Shown here one piece after another: positions 38,002-47,437 of a DNA stretch of 64,000 nt. The stretch comes from Gammaproteobacteria bacterium. GTDB taxonomy: Bacteria > Pseudomonadota > Gammaproteobacteria > HK1. Below the pieces are notes generated by a model. That model made no database searches, was not told the origin of the DNA, and saw only the letters and a list, made by a program, of their open reading frames with translations. Positions within the stretch are counted from its first letter, which is position 1. Every line of letters begins with the position of its first letter. The DNA is taken from assembly GCA_022824305.1 (NCBI GenBank), contig JAJEAD010000089.1, positions 167,756-231,755 on the forward strand. The letters run 5' to 3'. The position numbers and the translations under genes are program-made.

Positions 38002-39246
38002 GTGGAGCCTCTGCAAGTGACGGCCCGAAGCACGTCGAGATTCTATGCGCACGACGCGATGAGGAGCGGCGAAGGCATGTTCAGTCCCACTCTCTACACG
38101 GCGGTACGCCGGCCCTTGCTCGAGGCGGAGACCATGCCGCCCTGGTGCTACACCTCTCCCGACTTCTACGAGAGAGAGGTCGAGCGCATATTCCACCGGG
38201 AGTGGAACTTCATAGGGCGCGCGGACCGCATTCCGAATCCCGGCGACTACTTCACCCTCGAGTTCGCCGGGGTGCCGCTGGTGGTGGTCCGGGGAAGGGA
38301 CGGGGCGGTGCGCGCCTTCTCGAACGTGTGCCGGCATCGAGGCGCCCGGATCATGAGTGGCGAGGGGAACGCGAAGAGTCTTCGCTGTCCCTACCATAGC
38401 TGGAACTATGCACTGGACGGGCGGCTGGAGCGCGCGCCGGAGATGCACGACACGCGGGGCTTCGACCCGGGCGATTACGGCTTGAAACCGGTGCGGCTCG
38501 AGACCTGGTCCGGGTTCATGTTCATCAATTTCGATCCGGACGCCGTCGACCTGAAGGCATTCCTGGGAGACCTTCCGGAGGTGACCGCTCCCTACCGTTT
38601 CGACACGATGACCTGCGTGCGTCGCCGGGAGTATGACCTCGCCTGCAACTGGAAGATCTACGTCGAGAACGCCATGGAGGCGTACCACGTGCCCAGCGTG
38701 CACATGCAGACGATTTCCCGACAGAAGCGAGTGAACAACCCTCCCATTCCGTCCGCGGGTGGCTATTGCGGGATCTTCACCGCGCACGAAGGAAGCCGGG
38801 CGATACTGCCCGGTGAGCCCGGTTTTCCCTACATCCCCACCCTGTCGGGGCGCTGCGCGGAAGGCACCTACTACATCCTCATCTATCCGAGCACCATGTT
38901 CGGTTGCACCCTCGATTGCATGTGGTGGCTCGAGCTGCATCCCCGCGGACCCGAGGAGACGCGCCTCACGGTCGGTTCCTGCTTTCCCGACGAGACCATT
39001 GCCCGCGACGACTTCGACGCCCTCATCGGCAACTATTACCGCCGCTGGGAAACCTCGATCATGGAGGACAACGTCATCTCCGAGCAGCAGCAGGAGGGGA
39101 TGCGTTCACCGTTGGCGAGCCCGGGCCGCCTCTCGTACCTGGAGCCCCTGGTGCACACCCTCGGAAACTGGGTGCTGGATCGAGTGCTGGACCAGCCGCA
39201 AACATCGCGTCTGGCCGACTCGGGACACGGCGGGTCCACGGGCTGA
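38002..39246 (+). CDS. Rieske oxygenase alpha subunit, choline/carnitine/betaine type
   Basis: Ring-hydroxylating-type oxygenase likely to act on a quaternary amine. The Rieske cluster ligands are Cys110/His112 (CRHRG) and Cys129/His132 (CPYHSW). The catalytic iron site is NWKIYVENAMEAYHVPSVH with His229 and His234, and bridging Glu226, as in carnitine (CntA), glycine-betaine (GbcA) and choline monooxygenases. The GTG at 38002 has TAGGAG upstream; an ATG at 38059 is an alternative. No reductase (GbcB/CntB) gene is nearby. Linkage to the BCCT carrier supports an osmolyte substrate. Confidence 0.87.
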   Translation: MEPLQVTARSTSRFYAHDAMRSGEGMFSPTLYTAVRRPLLEAETMPPWCYTSPDFYEREVERIFHREWNFIGRADRIPNPGDYFTLEFAGVPLVVVRGRDGAVRAFSNVCRHRGARIMSGEGNAKSLRCPYHSWNYALDGRLERAPEMHDTRGFDPGDYGLKPVRLETWSGFMFINFDPDAVDLKAFLGDLPEVTAPYRFDTMTCVRRREYDLACNWKIYVENAMEAYHVPSVHMQTISRQKRVNNPPIPSAGGYCGIFTAHEGSRAILPGEPGFPYIPTLSGRCAEGTYYILIYPSTMFGCTLDCMWWLELHPRGPEETRLTVGSCFPDETIARDDFDALIGNYYRRWETSIMEDNVISEQQQEGMRSPLASPGRLSYLEPLVHTLGNWVLDRVLDQPQTSRLADSGHGGSTG

Positions 39247-39290
39247 GCGGCCTCCCCGGCCGGATCGCCCGTCGAAGCGGGTCGCCGGTC

Positions 39291-39812
39291 TCAGAGCTCC
39301 CGCGTGACCCGGGAGGAATCCAGGGCGGAGAGGAAGGTCGTGGTCGGATGCCTCGCCGTGCACTCCAGGAACAGGTGCCCCTGGTGGGTGCAGAACTTGA
39401 GCCACTTGAGCAGGAAGCGGTTCATCTCCCACTTGCGCTCGATCTCCGGCATCCGGCCCGGCTGTCTCGGGAGAAGGCGTCGTGTCCGGCGGCGGCGGCA
39501 GTGGCTCAGCAGCTCCACCGCCCGCACGTCGTGGTAGACGCGGAGCCGGGCGTTGGGCTCCAGCGCCGGGCCGCTTGCGCCCTCGAAGAGGTAGGTCAGC
39601 TCCAGCGTCGTGGTGTAGGCATGGCGCTCGATCACGTTGAGATAGAGGTCGAGAGCCCCGCCCACCCGCGACACCACGGGTTCGTCGAATTGGTCGAGCT
39701 CCGGGGCGAGCCGCGCGAGGCGAACGTAGTTCGCTTCGTACAACGTGATGAGAGCCGCCAGATCCCGCGACTCATGAAAACGCTGCACTCTCTCGCCGGC
39801 CAGTCGAATCAT
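39291..39812 (-). CDS. yqiB: YqiB family protein (DUF1249)
   Basis: Conserved gammaproteobacterial protein of unknown function, 173 aa, probably cytoplasmic. Family stretches: NYVRLARLAPELDQF, LDLYLNVIERHAYTTTLELT and LRVYHDVRAVELLSH, with a Trp/Arg-rich C-terminus (ERKWEMNRFLLKWLKFC). In E. coli yqiB lies near parE; here it stands alone between the Rieske gene and ampD. Confidence 0.85.
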   Translation of the reverse strand: MIRLAGERVQRFHESRDLAALITLYEANYVRLARLAPELDQFDEPVVSRVGGALDLYLNVIERHAYTTTLELTYLFEGASGPALEPNARLRVYHDVRAVELLSHCRRRRTRRLLPRQPGRMPEIERKWEMNRFLLKWLKFCTHQGHLFLECTARHPTTTFLSALDSSRVTREL

Positions 39813-39953
39813 GGCGGCATCTTACAGGTTTCCGGTGCCATGAAAAGCCCGGAGGGAGAGGGATGTCCGGGGATTCCGGGAGCACGACGCGTCTCCACTG
39901 ACCGACGCCCGTAGGCCCGCGGCGCTCCTCCCGTCGGACCAGGTCCCGCTCCG

Positions 39954-40595
39954 CTATGGGTCCGTCGGCCCTCCCCGCCGGCCGCCCGGGCGCGAGTCTC
40001 CAAGCCGACGGCTCACCTCCGCGCGCAGGCGGATCCAGTCGAACGCCGGTCCGGGGTCCGTCTTGCGTCCGGGGGCGATGTCGCAGTGTCCCACTATCCG
40101 GTTGACGTCAATCGCGGGCCAGCGCCGGATGAGGAGCGCGCAGAGGCGGGAGAGGGATCGGTACTGCGGCGTCGTGTAGGGAACGTCATCACAGCCTTCG
40201 AGCTCGATGCCGATCGAGAAGTCGTTGCAGCGCTCCCGGTCCTGGAATCGGGAAACGCCCGCGTGCCACGCACGCATGGTGAAGGGCACGTACTGAGTAA
40301 TCGCGCCGTCACGGGTGATGACCGCGTGCGCGGACACCCGCAACGACGCGATCGAGGCAAAGCAGGGATCGGCCCCCGGATCGAGGCGATTGCAGAAGAG
40401 CGCCTCGACATGAGGGGTGCCGAAGTGTCCGGGGGGAAGGCTGATGCCGTGCACCACGACGAGATCGATGACCGCGTCCGCCGGGCGCGCATCGAAGTTC
40501 GGAGAAGGCACGCGGCGGACCCCGTCGAGCCAGGCGCCGGTCTCGTCGAGGGCGAGTCCGGGACCGCCCCCCGCTTCGCGCACCGATTCATCCAT
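39954..40595 (-). CDS. ampD: 1,6-anhydro-N-acetylmuramyl-L-alanine amidase AmpD
   Basis: Cytoplasmic zinc amidase of peptidoglycan recycling. Zinc ligands His49 (VVHGISLPPG), His170 (VGHCDIAPG) and Asp180 (KTDPGPAFDW); the substrate stretch MRAWHAGVSRFQDRERCNDF and Glu131 (GIELEG) are kept. The frame is open to 40811; the ATG at 40595 was chosen because similarity begins just after it (213 aa). Divergent from the UspA gene across a 214-bp gap. Confidence 0.92.
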   Translation of the reverse strand: MDESVREAGGGPGLALDETGAWLDGVRRVPSPNFDARPADAVIDLVVVHGISLPPGHFGTPHVEALFCNRLDPGADPCFASIASLRVSAHAVITRDGAITQYVPFTMRAWHAGVSRFQDRERCNDFSIGIELEGCDDVPYTTPQYRSLSRLCALLIRRWPAIDVNRIVGHCDIAPGRKTDPGPAFDWIRLRAEVSRRLGDSRPGGRRGGPTDP

Positions 40596-40809
40596 GAGCG
40601 GAAGAGCGACTCCGGGGAGATCCGCTTGCGCGTCTCGGTCGCCGCGGCCAGGCTCGCGGCATCGCTCGGAGCCGGAATCGGGAATCGGGCACTGACCGTC
40701 GTTGCATCGGAGTGGCGGGAGCGGTTCCGGATCTTCGGGACGGGGCGCTTTGTCGACCACCATGGTCGATAATACCTTCCCCCGTACTCCCTTCGTCGTA
40801 TGCCGACCC

Positions 40810-41655
40810 ATGAAGACGATACTGATTCCCTATTACGACGACCACGCCGCGGAGAGCGCTCTCCACCAGGGCTGTCTCGTCGCGCGGCGCTTCGGCGCGC
40901 ACCTCGAAGGCCTCTTCGTCATGCGACCGCCGCAAATCATCGAGGCCGAAGGCATCGCGCTCGCCGGGGCCTACATCACGCAGCTCAAGGAGGAGTGGCG
41001 CCGGCGAGCGGACGCCGCGCGAGAGAAGTTCCGCGACCTGGTGGCGGCCCACGAAATCCCCATGCGGCCGGTATCCGACTCGGGCTCGGGTGCCAGCGCC
41101 GGCTGGAGCGAGGTGGAGGGACCGGAAGGCCAGGTGATCGGAGACCACGGGCGTCTCTTCGACCTGATCATCATCGCCCGCACCTCCGAGCAGGCGCTCA
41201 TCGACTGGCAGGTCATGTGCGAGGCGGCCTTCTTCGAGAGTGGCCGTCCGGCCCTCATCGCGGCCCCGGAGGTCCCCGACGTCATCGGCGCCAAGGTCCT
41301 GATCCACTGGAACGGCAGCACCGAGGCGGCCCGCACGATCTCCTTTGCCCGTCCCTTCCTCGAGGGGGCGGATACCGTGACGGTGCTGACGGTTCCGGAG
41401 GCGATGGTGCCGGGTCCGAGCGGGGACCGCGTCGCCGCGTACCTGCGCCGCGCGGGCATCAACGCCGAGACGGCCACCGCATCGGACGCCGGCCGGGGGC
41501 CGGGCGCAGCGATAATCCGGGAGGCGCGGGCACGAGGCGTCGATCTGCTGGTGAAGAGCGCGTACACGCACGGACGGCTGCGCCAGCTCGTGTTCGGCGG
41601 GGCTACTCGCCAGGTCCTGATGGCCGCCGAGACGCCGGTGTTCATGGCCCACTGA
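40810..41655 (+). CDS. Universal stress protein (UspA family)
   Basis: A 281-aa protein with two Usp-like halves: MKTILIPYYDDHAAESALHQ at the start, and VLIHWNGSTEAARTISFARP near residue 165. The last part (VDLLVKSAYTHGRLRQLVFG, then ATRQVLMAAETPVFMAH) resembles the nucleotide-binding loop of UspA proteins, though the Gly spacing is imperfect. Its stop codon overlaps the ATG of the E1-alpha gene (TGATG), so it is translated with the dehydrogenase operon, which suggests a regulatory tie. Confidence 0.85.
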   Translation: MKTILIPYYDDHAAESALHQGCLVARRFGAHLEGLFVMRPPQIIEAEGIALAGAYITQLKEEWRRRADAAREKFRDLVAAHEIPMRPVSDSGSGASAGWSEVEGPEGQVIGDHGRLFDLIIIARTSEQALIDWQVMCEAAFFESGRPALIAAPEVPDVIGAKVLIHWNGSTEAARTISFARPFLEGADTVTVLTVPEAMVPGPSGDRVAAYLRRAGINAETATASDAGRGPGAAIIREARARGVDLLVKSAYTHGRLRQLVFGGATRQVLMAAETPVFMAH

Positions 41656-42758
41656 TGCGTGTCGAACCGCAGTTCCTCCCTTCCACCGAGGCGGTGGAGC
41701 CGATCCGGCTGCTCGACGAGGCCGGCCGGCTCGCGCCGGGCGCGGAGGCGCCGCTGGACCCGTCCCGGACCCTCGAGGCCCTGCGCTTCATGATGTTCGG
41801 GCGCGCCTTCGACGCCCGCTGCTGGAGCATGCAGCGCCAGGGACGTCTCGGCACCTTCGCTCCCATCACCGGCCAGGAAGCGGCGATCATGGGTTCGGCC
41901 ATGGCCGCGGATCCCGCCCGCGACTGGCTCGTCCCGCAGTACCGGGAGCTGCCCGCGCTGCTGCGCCACGGCTACCCGGTGGAGCGGGTCGTGCTGTACC
42001 GGCAGGGTCACCCGGCGGGCGGCTTCGTGCCGCCGGGAGTGCGCGTGATGCCCTACCAGGTGTCCCTCGCCGCCCAGCTCCCCCACGCGGTCGGCATCGG
42101 CTGGGGCATGAAGCTCCAGGCGCAGAGCGGAGTGGCGATGGTCTACTTCGGGGACGGCGCCTCGTCGGAGGGTGACTTCCACGAATCGTGCAACCTCGCG
42201 GGGATCGTGGACGCTCCGGTGATCTTCCTGCTGCAGAACAACGGATGGGCAATCTCCACCCCTCGTTCCATCCAGACGGCGGGAAGCGACATCGCCTCGC
42301 GGGCGCCCGCCTACGGGTTTCCGGGAGTGTCGGTGGACGGCAACGACCTGATGGCCGTCTATCTCGTGACCGCGCAGGCGGTGGAGCGGGCGAGGCAGGG
42401 AGGAGGGCCGACCCTCATCGAAGCCCACACCTACCGGATGGGAGCGCACACCACCGCCGACGACCCCAGCCGCTATGTCGATCCCGAGACCGAGAAGGGC
42501 TGGGCCCGCCGTGACCCGATACTTCGGGTCCAGCGCTACCTGGCGCAGCTCGGAGAGTGGTCCGAGGACCGCGATGCGCAGTGGCGGAAGGAGATCGAGG
42601 CCGATGTCGACGATGCGTTCGAGCGGGCCTCGCGCTTTCCTCCGCCGCGGGCGAGCGACCTCTACGAGCACGTCTTCGACGAGGTGACCCCCGCCCTCGC
42701 CCGCCAGCGGCGGTGGCACTTGCAGGAAGCAGCGGGCGGGGACGAGGAGACCGGCTGA
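41655..42758 (+). CDS. pdhA: 2-oxoacid (pyruvate) dehydrogenase E1 alpha
   Basis: Thiamine-diphosphate subunit of a two-chain E1. The 367-aa protein has the cofactor motif from GDGASSEGDFHE to LLQNN (166-196), the GRLGTFAPITGQEA stretch and the phosphorylation-loop region TYRMGAHTTADDPSRY. These agree with Bacillus/Geobacillus PdhA, unlike the single-chain AceE common in gammaproteobacteria. A branched-chain 2-oxoacid is an alternative substrate. ATG overlaps the usp stop. Confidence 0.9.
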   Translation: MRVEPQFLPSTEAVEPIRLLDEAGRLAPGAEAPLDPSRTLEALRFMMFGRAFDARCWSMQRQGRLGTFAPITGQEAAIMGSAMAADPARDWLVPQYRELPALLRHGYPVERVVLYRQGHPAGGFVPPGVRVMPYQVSLAAQLPHAVGIGWGMKLQAQSGVAMVYFGDGASSEGDFHESCNLAGIVDAPVIFLLQNNGWAISTPRSIQTAGSDIASRAPAYGFPGVSVDGNDLMAVYLVTAQAVERARQGGGPTLIEAHTYRMGAHTTADDPSRYVDPETEKGWARRDPILRVQRYLAQLGEWSEDRDAQWRKEIEADVDDAFERASRFPPPRASDLYEHVFDEVTPALARQRRWHLQEAAGGDEETG

Positions 42759-43735
42759 TGGCGGAGATGACGATGATCGAGGCGATCCGCTCCGCTCTGC
42801 GCCTGGAGATGGAGCGTGACGAGCGCGTCATCGTCATGGGTGAGGATGTCGGACAGCTCGGGGGGGTGTTTCGCGCCACGGACGGGCTCCGGCAGTTCTT
42901 CGGCCCGTCCCGGGTCGTCGACACTCCCCTCGCCGAGAGCGTGATCGCCGGTTCCGCGCTGGGGCTTGCGTTGACCGGCCTCGTTCCCGTCATCGAGATC
43001 CAGTTCCTCGGCTTCGCCCAGAACGCATACCACCAGATCTGCCAGCAGCTCGCGCGGAGCCGCTACCGCACTCGGGGAGCGCAGCCGGCGCAGATCACGG
43101 TGCGCGCTCCCTTCGGCGGCAACGTGCGCACCCCGGAGTTCCACAGCGACTCCATGGAGTCGCAGTTCGCCCAGAACACCGGCCTGAAGATCGTCATGCC
43201 GGCGAGCGCTCCGGATGCGAAGGGACTGCTCCTCCAGTCGATACGCGATCCCGACCCGGTGCTCTTCCTGGAGCCGCTGCGAGGCTACCGAATGATCTCC
43301 GGAGAAGTGCCCGACGGCGACTACACGGTGCCCTTCGGGGCGCTGCGCACGGTGCGCGAGGGCAGCGACGTCACGCTCGTCGCCTGGAGCGGGAGCGTGC
43401 CGGTGGCGGCGGAGGCGGCGGAGCTTCTCGACGCCAAGGGCGTCAGTGCGCACGTGGTGGATCTGCGCACCCTGGTGCCTCTCGACGAGGCCGGTCTCGT
43501 CGCCGCGCTCGAACGCACGGGACGATGCGTGGTGGTGCACGAAGCGCCGGCGACGGCCGGGTTCGGCGCCGAGGTGGTGGCGCTGCTCCAGGAGCAGGCC
43601 TTCTACTCGCTGGAGGCGCCGTTGCGACGCGTGGCCGCCCCCGACAGCCACTATCCCCTGCCCGGAGTGGAGCGCGACTTCGTGCCCGGCGCCGGGCTGG
43701 TGGTGCGGGCCGCCCTCGAGACGCTCGAGGCCTGA
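42758..43735 (+). CDS. pdhB: 2-oxoacid (pyruvate) dehydrogenase E1 beta
   Basis: Partner of the E1 alpha chain, 325 aa. Family stretches: MTMIEAIRSALRLEMERDER, MGEDVGQLGGVFRATDGL, DTPLAESVIAGSALGLAL and EIQFLGFAQNAY; the C-terminal transketolase domain holds VVDLRTLVPLD. Start ATG overlaps the pdhA stop (TGATG), so synthesis of the two chains is coupled. Confidence 0.93.
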   Translation: MAEMTMIEAIRSALRLEMERDERVIVMGEDVGQLGGVFRATDGLRQFFGPSRVVDTPLAESVIAGSALGLALTGLVPVIEIQFLGFAQNAYHQICQQLARSRYRTRGAQPAQITVRAPFGGNVRTPEFHSDSMESQFAQNTGLKIVMPASAPDAKGLLLQSIRDPDPVLFLEPLRGYRMISGEVPDGDYTVPFGALRTVREGSDVTLVAWSGSVPVAAEAAELLDAKGVSAHVVDLRTLVPLDEAGLVAALERTGRCVVVHEAPATAGFGAEVVALLQEQAFYSLEAPLRRVAAPDSHYPLPGVERDFVPGAGLVVRAALETLEA

Positions 43736-43742
43736 GCCGGAA

Positions 43743-44987
43743 ATGAGCGCTTTCGAGTTCAAGCTGCCGGATGTCGGCGAAGGGTTGAGCGAAGGGGAGA
43801 TCGTGCGCTGGCACGTCGCTCCCGGGGAGCGGGTCGGGGTCCACGAGATCCTGGTGGACGTGCAGACCGACAAGGCCATCGTGGAGATTCCCGCTCCGGT
43901 GAGCGGCACTCTATCCCGTCTCGGCGGAAACCCGGGCGACCTCATCGCGGTCGGCGCGACGCTCGCGGTGATCGAAAGCGACGAGACATCGGCGAAGCCG
44001 GAGCGGAGCACGGGAGAGGCCGAAGGCGGGGAGGATGCCCCGGCGGCCGGGGCCTCCGATTCTCCTTCCGGTGCTCCCGGAGGCGCCGCCGCCCCGCCCC
44101 GCGGGCGGGTGCGGGCGAGCCCCGCGGTGCGCAAGCTGGCGCGTGAGCGCGGTGTCGATCTCGGCACGGTGAAGGGCAGCGGCGGGCGCGGGCAGATCAC
44201 GCGCGAGGACGTCGAAGCCGCGGCCGCCGCTTCCGGGGAAGCGGAGCGAGAGGCGCCGGACCGGGTGTCCCCCCCGCCTCCATCGGGCGAGGACCGCGTC
44301 GAAGCCCTGCGCGGGCTGCGCCACCGGATCGCGCAGACGATGAGCGCGGCGTGGCGCGAAGTTCCGCACATCTTCAGCATGCGGGATGTCGATGCCCGGG
44401 ATCTCGTGCGGGCGCGGGAGAGCGTCAATGCGGTGCATGCGCCTTCGGGGCCCCGGATCGGCTACCTGCCCTTCCTGGTCCAGGCCTGCGCGGCCGCGCT
44501 GCGCGCCCACCCGCGCTTCAACGCCAGCCTGAACCTGGAAGCCCGGGAGATCGTCTACCGCCATCGCTGCAACATCGGCATTGCCACCGCGACCCCCGAC
44601 GGCCTCATCGTCACCGTGGTGCACGATGCGGACACCAAGGGTCTCCGGGAGCTGTCCGAGGAGATCCGCCGCTTGAGCGGCCGGGCCCGGGAACGGAAGG
44701 TGACCCCGGCCGAGCTGTCCGGCGGCACCTTCACGATCTCGAACTACGGCAGCTACGGGGGCGGCACGGGAGCGCCCATCATCCGGCCGCCCGAGGTCGC
44801 CATCGCCGGTTTCGGCCGCGTGCACGACGCAGTGGTCGCCGTGGACGGCCAGGCTCTGGTACGCCCGGTGCTGCCTCTCTGCGTGTCCACGGACCACCGT
44901 CTGAACGACGGCGAGCACCTCCACGCGTTCATGGAGAGCATCGCCCGGCATCTCTGCGAGCCCGCGCACCTGCTCGGCCGGGCCTGA
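43743..44987 (+). CDS. pdhC: Dihydrolipoamide acyltransferase E2
   Basis: Core of the complex, 414 aa. One lipoyl domain (1-80, Lys44 in VQTDKAIVEIP), a Pro/Ala/Gly linker, a peripheral-subunit-binding domain (123-158, RASPAVRKLARERGVDL) and the catalytic domain ending with STDHRLNDG, whose His and Asp are catalytic. A single lipoyl domain fits the Bacillus type. ATG lies 8 bp after pdhB. Confidence 0.94.
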   Translation: MSAFEFKLPDVGEGLSEGEIVRWHVAPGERVGVHEILVDVQTDKAIVEIPAPVSGTLSRLGGNPGDLIAVGATLAVIESDETSAKPERSTGEAEGGEDAPAAGASDSPSGAPGGAAAPPRGRVRASPAVRKLARERGVDLGTVKGSGGRGQITREDVEAAAAASGEAEREAPDRVSPPPPSGEDRVEALRGLRHRIAQTMSAAWREVPHIFSMRDVDARDLVRARESVNAVHAPSGPRIGYLPFLVQACAAALRAHPRFNASLNLEAREIVYRHRCNIGIATATPDGLIVTVVHDADTKGLRELSEEIRRLSGRARERKVTPAELSGGTFTISNYGSYGGGTGAPIIRPPEVAIAGFGRVHDAVVAVDGQALVRPVLPLCVSTDHRLNDGEHLHAFMESIARHLCEPAHLLGRA

Positions 44988-46387
44988 TGGTCGTCGGCGA
45001 GGTACCCGAGGCGGCCGACCTCGTCGTCGCCGGGGCCGGCCCCGGAGGCTACGCCGCCGCGCTGCACGCCGCACGCCGGGGACGGCAGGTCATGCTGGTG
45101 GACCGGGCCGGGCGCGACGGAGTGGGCGGAGTCTGCCTCAGAGAGGGCTGCATTCCGAGCAAGGCGCTCATCGAGACCGCGACGCTCTTCCGCAGAGCCG
45201 CGGACGGAGCGGAGCGGGGTGTCGTGGCCCCTGCGCTGCATGCCGATCTCGGGGCCTTCCAGTCCTACAAGCGGCGGCTCGTGGGAGGCCTGACGGGTGG
45301 CGTGCGCTCCCTACTGGACGACGCCGGAGTCGAGGTGGTGAACGGCGAGCTGTCACTGATCGACGAGACCACCGCGGTAATCGCCCAGCCCGGCGACCGG
45401 GTGCGCTTCGTTGCGTTCAGCGATCTCGTCCTCGCCACGGGATCCTCGGCCATCGAGGTTCCCGGCCTGCCCTTCGACGGCGAGGGGGTGCTCGATTCCA
45501 GCGCGGTGCTCGAGCTCGGCGCCCTGCCCTCTTCCCTCGGCATCGTCGGGGCCGGCTACATCGGGGTGGAGATCGGCATCGCGCTTGCCAAGCTCGGCAC
45601 GCGCGTCTGCGTGGTCGAGGCGGCGGACCGGGTGCTGCCCGAACTGCCCGCGCACCTCGGCGCGCCGGTCGCGCGGCGCATGACGGCGCTCGGCATCGAG
45701 GTGCTGCTCGACACCCGGGCCCGCTCCTTCGGGGCCGGCCGGCTCGATGTCGATTCCGCGGGGGGGGCGAGACAGGTCGAGGTGGAGGCGGTGATGGCGG
45801 CGGTGGGGAGAGCGCCCGCGCTCGGGACCCTCAACCTGTCCGCCGCCGGCATCGAGCCCGGTCCGGACGGCCGGCTCGCGGTCGACCCCGATCGCCGCCT
45901 CCGGCCTCACATCGCCGCCATCGGGGACCTCACTCCCGGTCCGGCCCTGGCGCACAAGGCGACGGCGGAAGCGGTGGTGGCGGTGGATGCCCTGTGCGGA
46001 GACAGCACGGCCTTCGAGCCCGCCGCGATTCCGGTCGTGGTGTTCTCGGATCCGGAGATCGCCTCGGTGGGCGAGTGTGCGGGACCGGGGCGCAGCTCCG
46101 CGCGCTTCCCCGTGGGCGCGTCCGGGCGGGCGGCGACGCTCGACGAGTCGCTCGGGTTCGCGGAGATCGTGAGCGACGCGGAGGACGGCACGATTCTCGG
46201 CGTGCACATCGTGGCTCCGCACGCCTCCGAGCTGATCGCGGAGGGGGCGCTCGCGGTGGAGATGGGCGCGACGCTCGAGGATCTCGCGCTCACGATTCAT
46301 CCCCATCCCACCCTGAGCGAGATGCTCGGCGAAGGGGCCGCGATCGGAGCGGGACGTCCCCTGCACGTGCGCCAGGGGGCTCGTTAG
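44987..46387 (+). CDS. lpdA: Dihydrolipoamide dehydrogenase E3
   Basis: Flavoprotein that reoxidises the lipoyl arm. FAD motif VVAGAGPGGYAAALHAA, redox Cys50 and Cys55 in GGVCLREGCIPSK (usual form GGTCLNVGCIPSK), NAD motif GIVGAGYIGVEIG, second FAD segment AAIGDLTPGPALAHKA, and the active-site His in HPHPTLSE. 466 aa. Its ATG overlaps the E2 stop (TGATG); it ends the five-gene operon. Confidence 0.93.
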   Translation: MVVGEVPEAADLVVAGAGPGGYAAALHAARRGRQVMLVDRAGRDGVGGVCLREGCIPSKALIETATLFRRAADGAERGVVAPALHADLGAFQSYKRRLVGGLTGGVRSLLDDAGVEVVNGELSLIDETTAVIAQPGDRVRFVAFSDLVLATGSSAIEVPGLPFDGEGVLDSSAVLELGALPSSLGIVGAGYIGVEIGIALAKLGTRVCVVEAADRVLPELPAHLGAPVARRMTALGIEVLLDTRARSFGAGRLDVDSAGGARQVEVEAVMAAVGRAPALGTLNLSAAGIEPGPDGRLAVDPDRRLRPHIAAIGDLTPGPALAHKATAEAVVAVDALCGDSTAFEPAAIPVVVFSDPEIASVGECAGPGRSSARFPVGASGRAATLDESLGFAEIVSDAEDGTILGVHIVAPHASELIAEGALAVEMGATLEDLALTIHPHPTLSEMLGEGAAIGAGRPLHVRQGAR

Positions 46388-46392
46388 GCGGC

Positions 46393-46408
46393 TCCGTCCG
46401 TCCGTCCG
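46393..46408 (+). repeat. Four TCCG units
   Basis: TCCG is repeated four times just after the lpdA stop, between convergent genes. A simple-sequence tract of no evident function. Confidence 0.6.
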
Positions 46409-46479
46409 TTCCGCGACCCCGGTGAGGGTGTCGGGACACGATTCGAGGACTGGAGCCGAAGCCGACGCCCGGGGCGGGC

Positions 46480-47250
46480 TCAGCCCCCCTTCCCGTACTC
46501 CTGCGCGAGCCGGCTCATGCCGCGCAGCCACCGATCCGGATCGGCGGCCTTGCGCTTCACATACTCGCGCACCACGGGGTGGGGAAGAATGAGGAACTCC
46601 TCGCGCTCCATCGTCGCGACCACGCAGTCCGCCACCTCCTCCGCTTCGATCATGCCGTCCACGCTCGCCACCCCGTCCTCCTCACCCGCGGTCATCGCGG
46701 TGCGCACCGCCTGCGGGCACAGGACGGAGATCCGCACCCCGCGGGGTCCGTAGCGAATGGAGAGGTACTCCGCGAACGCGACGGCCGCATGCTTGGTCAC
46801 CGCGTAGGTCGCCGAGTGGATGTGCGTGAGCAGGCCGGCCGCCGACGAGGTGTTCACCAGGTAGCCCGAACCCCGCTCGATCCTCCCGGGAATCACCGCG
46901 CGCGCCGCGTAGACGTGCGCCATCACGTGGATGTCCCAGCTCCGCCGCCAGTCATCGTCCGGCGCATGCTCGTCTCCGAAGAGGGCGATGCCCGCATTCG
47001 AGCAGAACACGTCGACGCGGCCGAAGCGCTCATCGGCGCGCGACACCAGGCTGCCCACCGCCGACTCGCTCGAGACGTCGGCGACGACCGCGACCCCCCC
47101 GATCTCGTCCGCGACCTCCTCGACCCCGGCCGCCTCCCGGTCGGCGCACACCACGCCGGCGGCGCCCTCCGCGGCGAATCGCCGCGCCAGCGCCCGGCCG
47201 ATGCCGCTGGCGGCCCCGGTCACCACCGCGACCTTGCCTTCGAGCTTCAT
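46480..47250 (-). CDS. Short-chain dehydrogenase/reductase
   Basis: NAD(P)-dependent oxidoreductase of 256 aa, classical SDR. Cofactor motif TGAASGIG (11-18), SNAGIALFG, and the Ser-Tyr-Lys set in NTSSAAG and YAVTKHA. The Asp in CADREAAG after strand 2 suggests NAD rather than NADP. The C-terminus (VREYVKRKAADPDRWLRGM) is seen in SDRs of lipid or alcohol metabolism. Same strand as the MttB gene, 187 bp downstream of it; substrate unknown. Confidence 0.85.
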   Translation of the reverse strand: MKLEGKVAVVTGAASGIGRALARRFAAEGAAGVVCADREAAGVEEVADEIGGVAVVADVSSESAVGSLVSRADERFGRVDVFCSNAGIALFGDEHAPDDDWRRSWDIHVMAHVYAARAVIPGRIERGSGYLVNTSSAAGLLTHIHSATYAVTKHAAVAFAEYLSIRYGPRGVRISVLCPQAVRTAMTAGEEDGVASVDGMIEAEEVADCVVATMEREEFLILPHPVVREYVKRKAADPDRWLRGMSRLAQEYGKGG

Positions 47251-47437
47251 GGGCCATCTCCTCCGCGCGGTCGAGAGCCCGGGGCCGCGGCCCGAGCATG
47301 CGGTTCAGCTCGTCGCAAGGGTTCTCCGCGTCTTGGGCTGTTCACGAGGTGGCGGCAGGTATGGTTGTGTGGATTTCCATGTTGGGACAGAGACCTGGCC
47401 TGAGTCTCCGCAACAGGAAGTCGGCCCCGCGCCGCGC

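Noticed and set aside
40596..40811. Longer AmpD start at 40811
   Set aside because: The extra 72 residues show no similarity to AmpD and cross the start of the divergent UspA gene.
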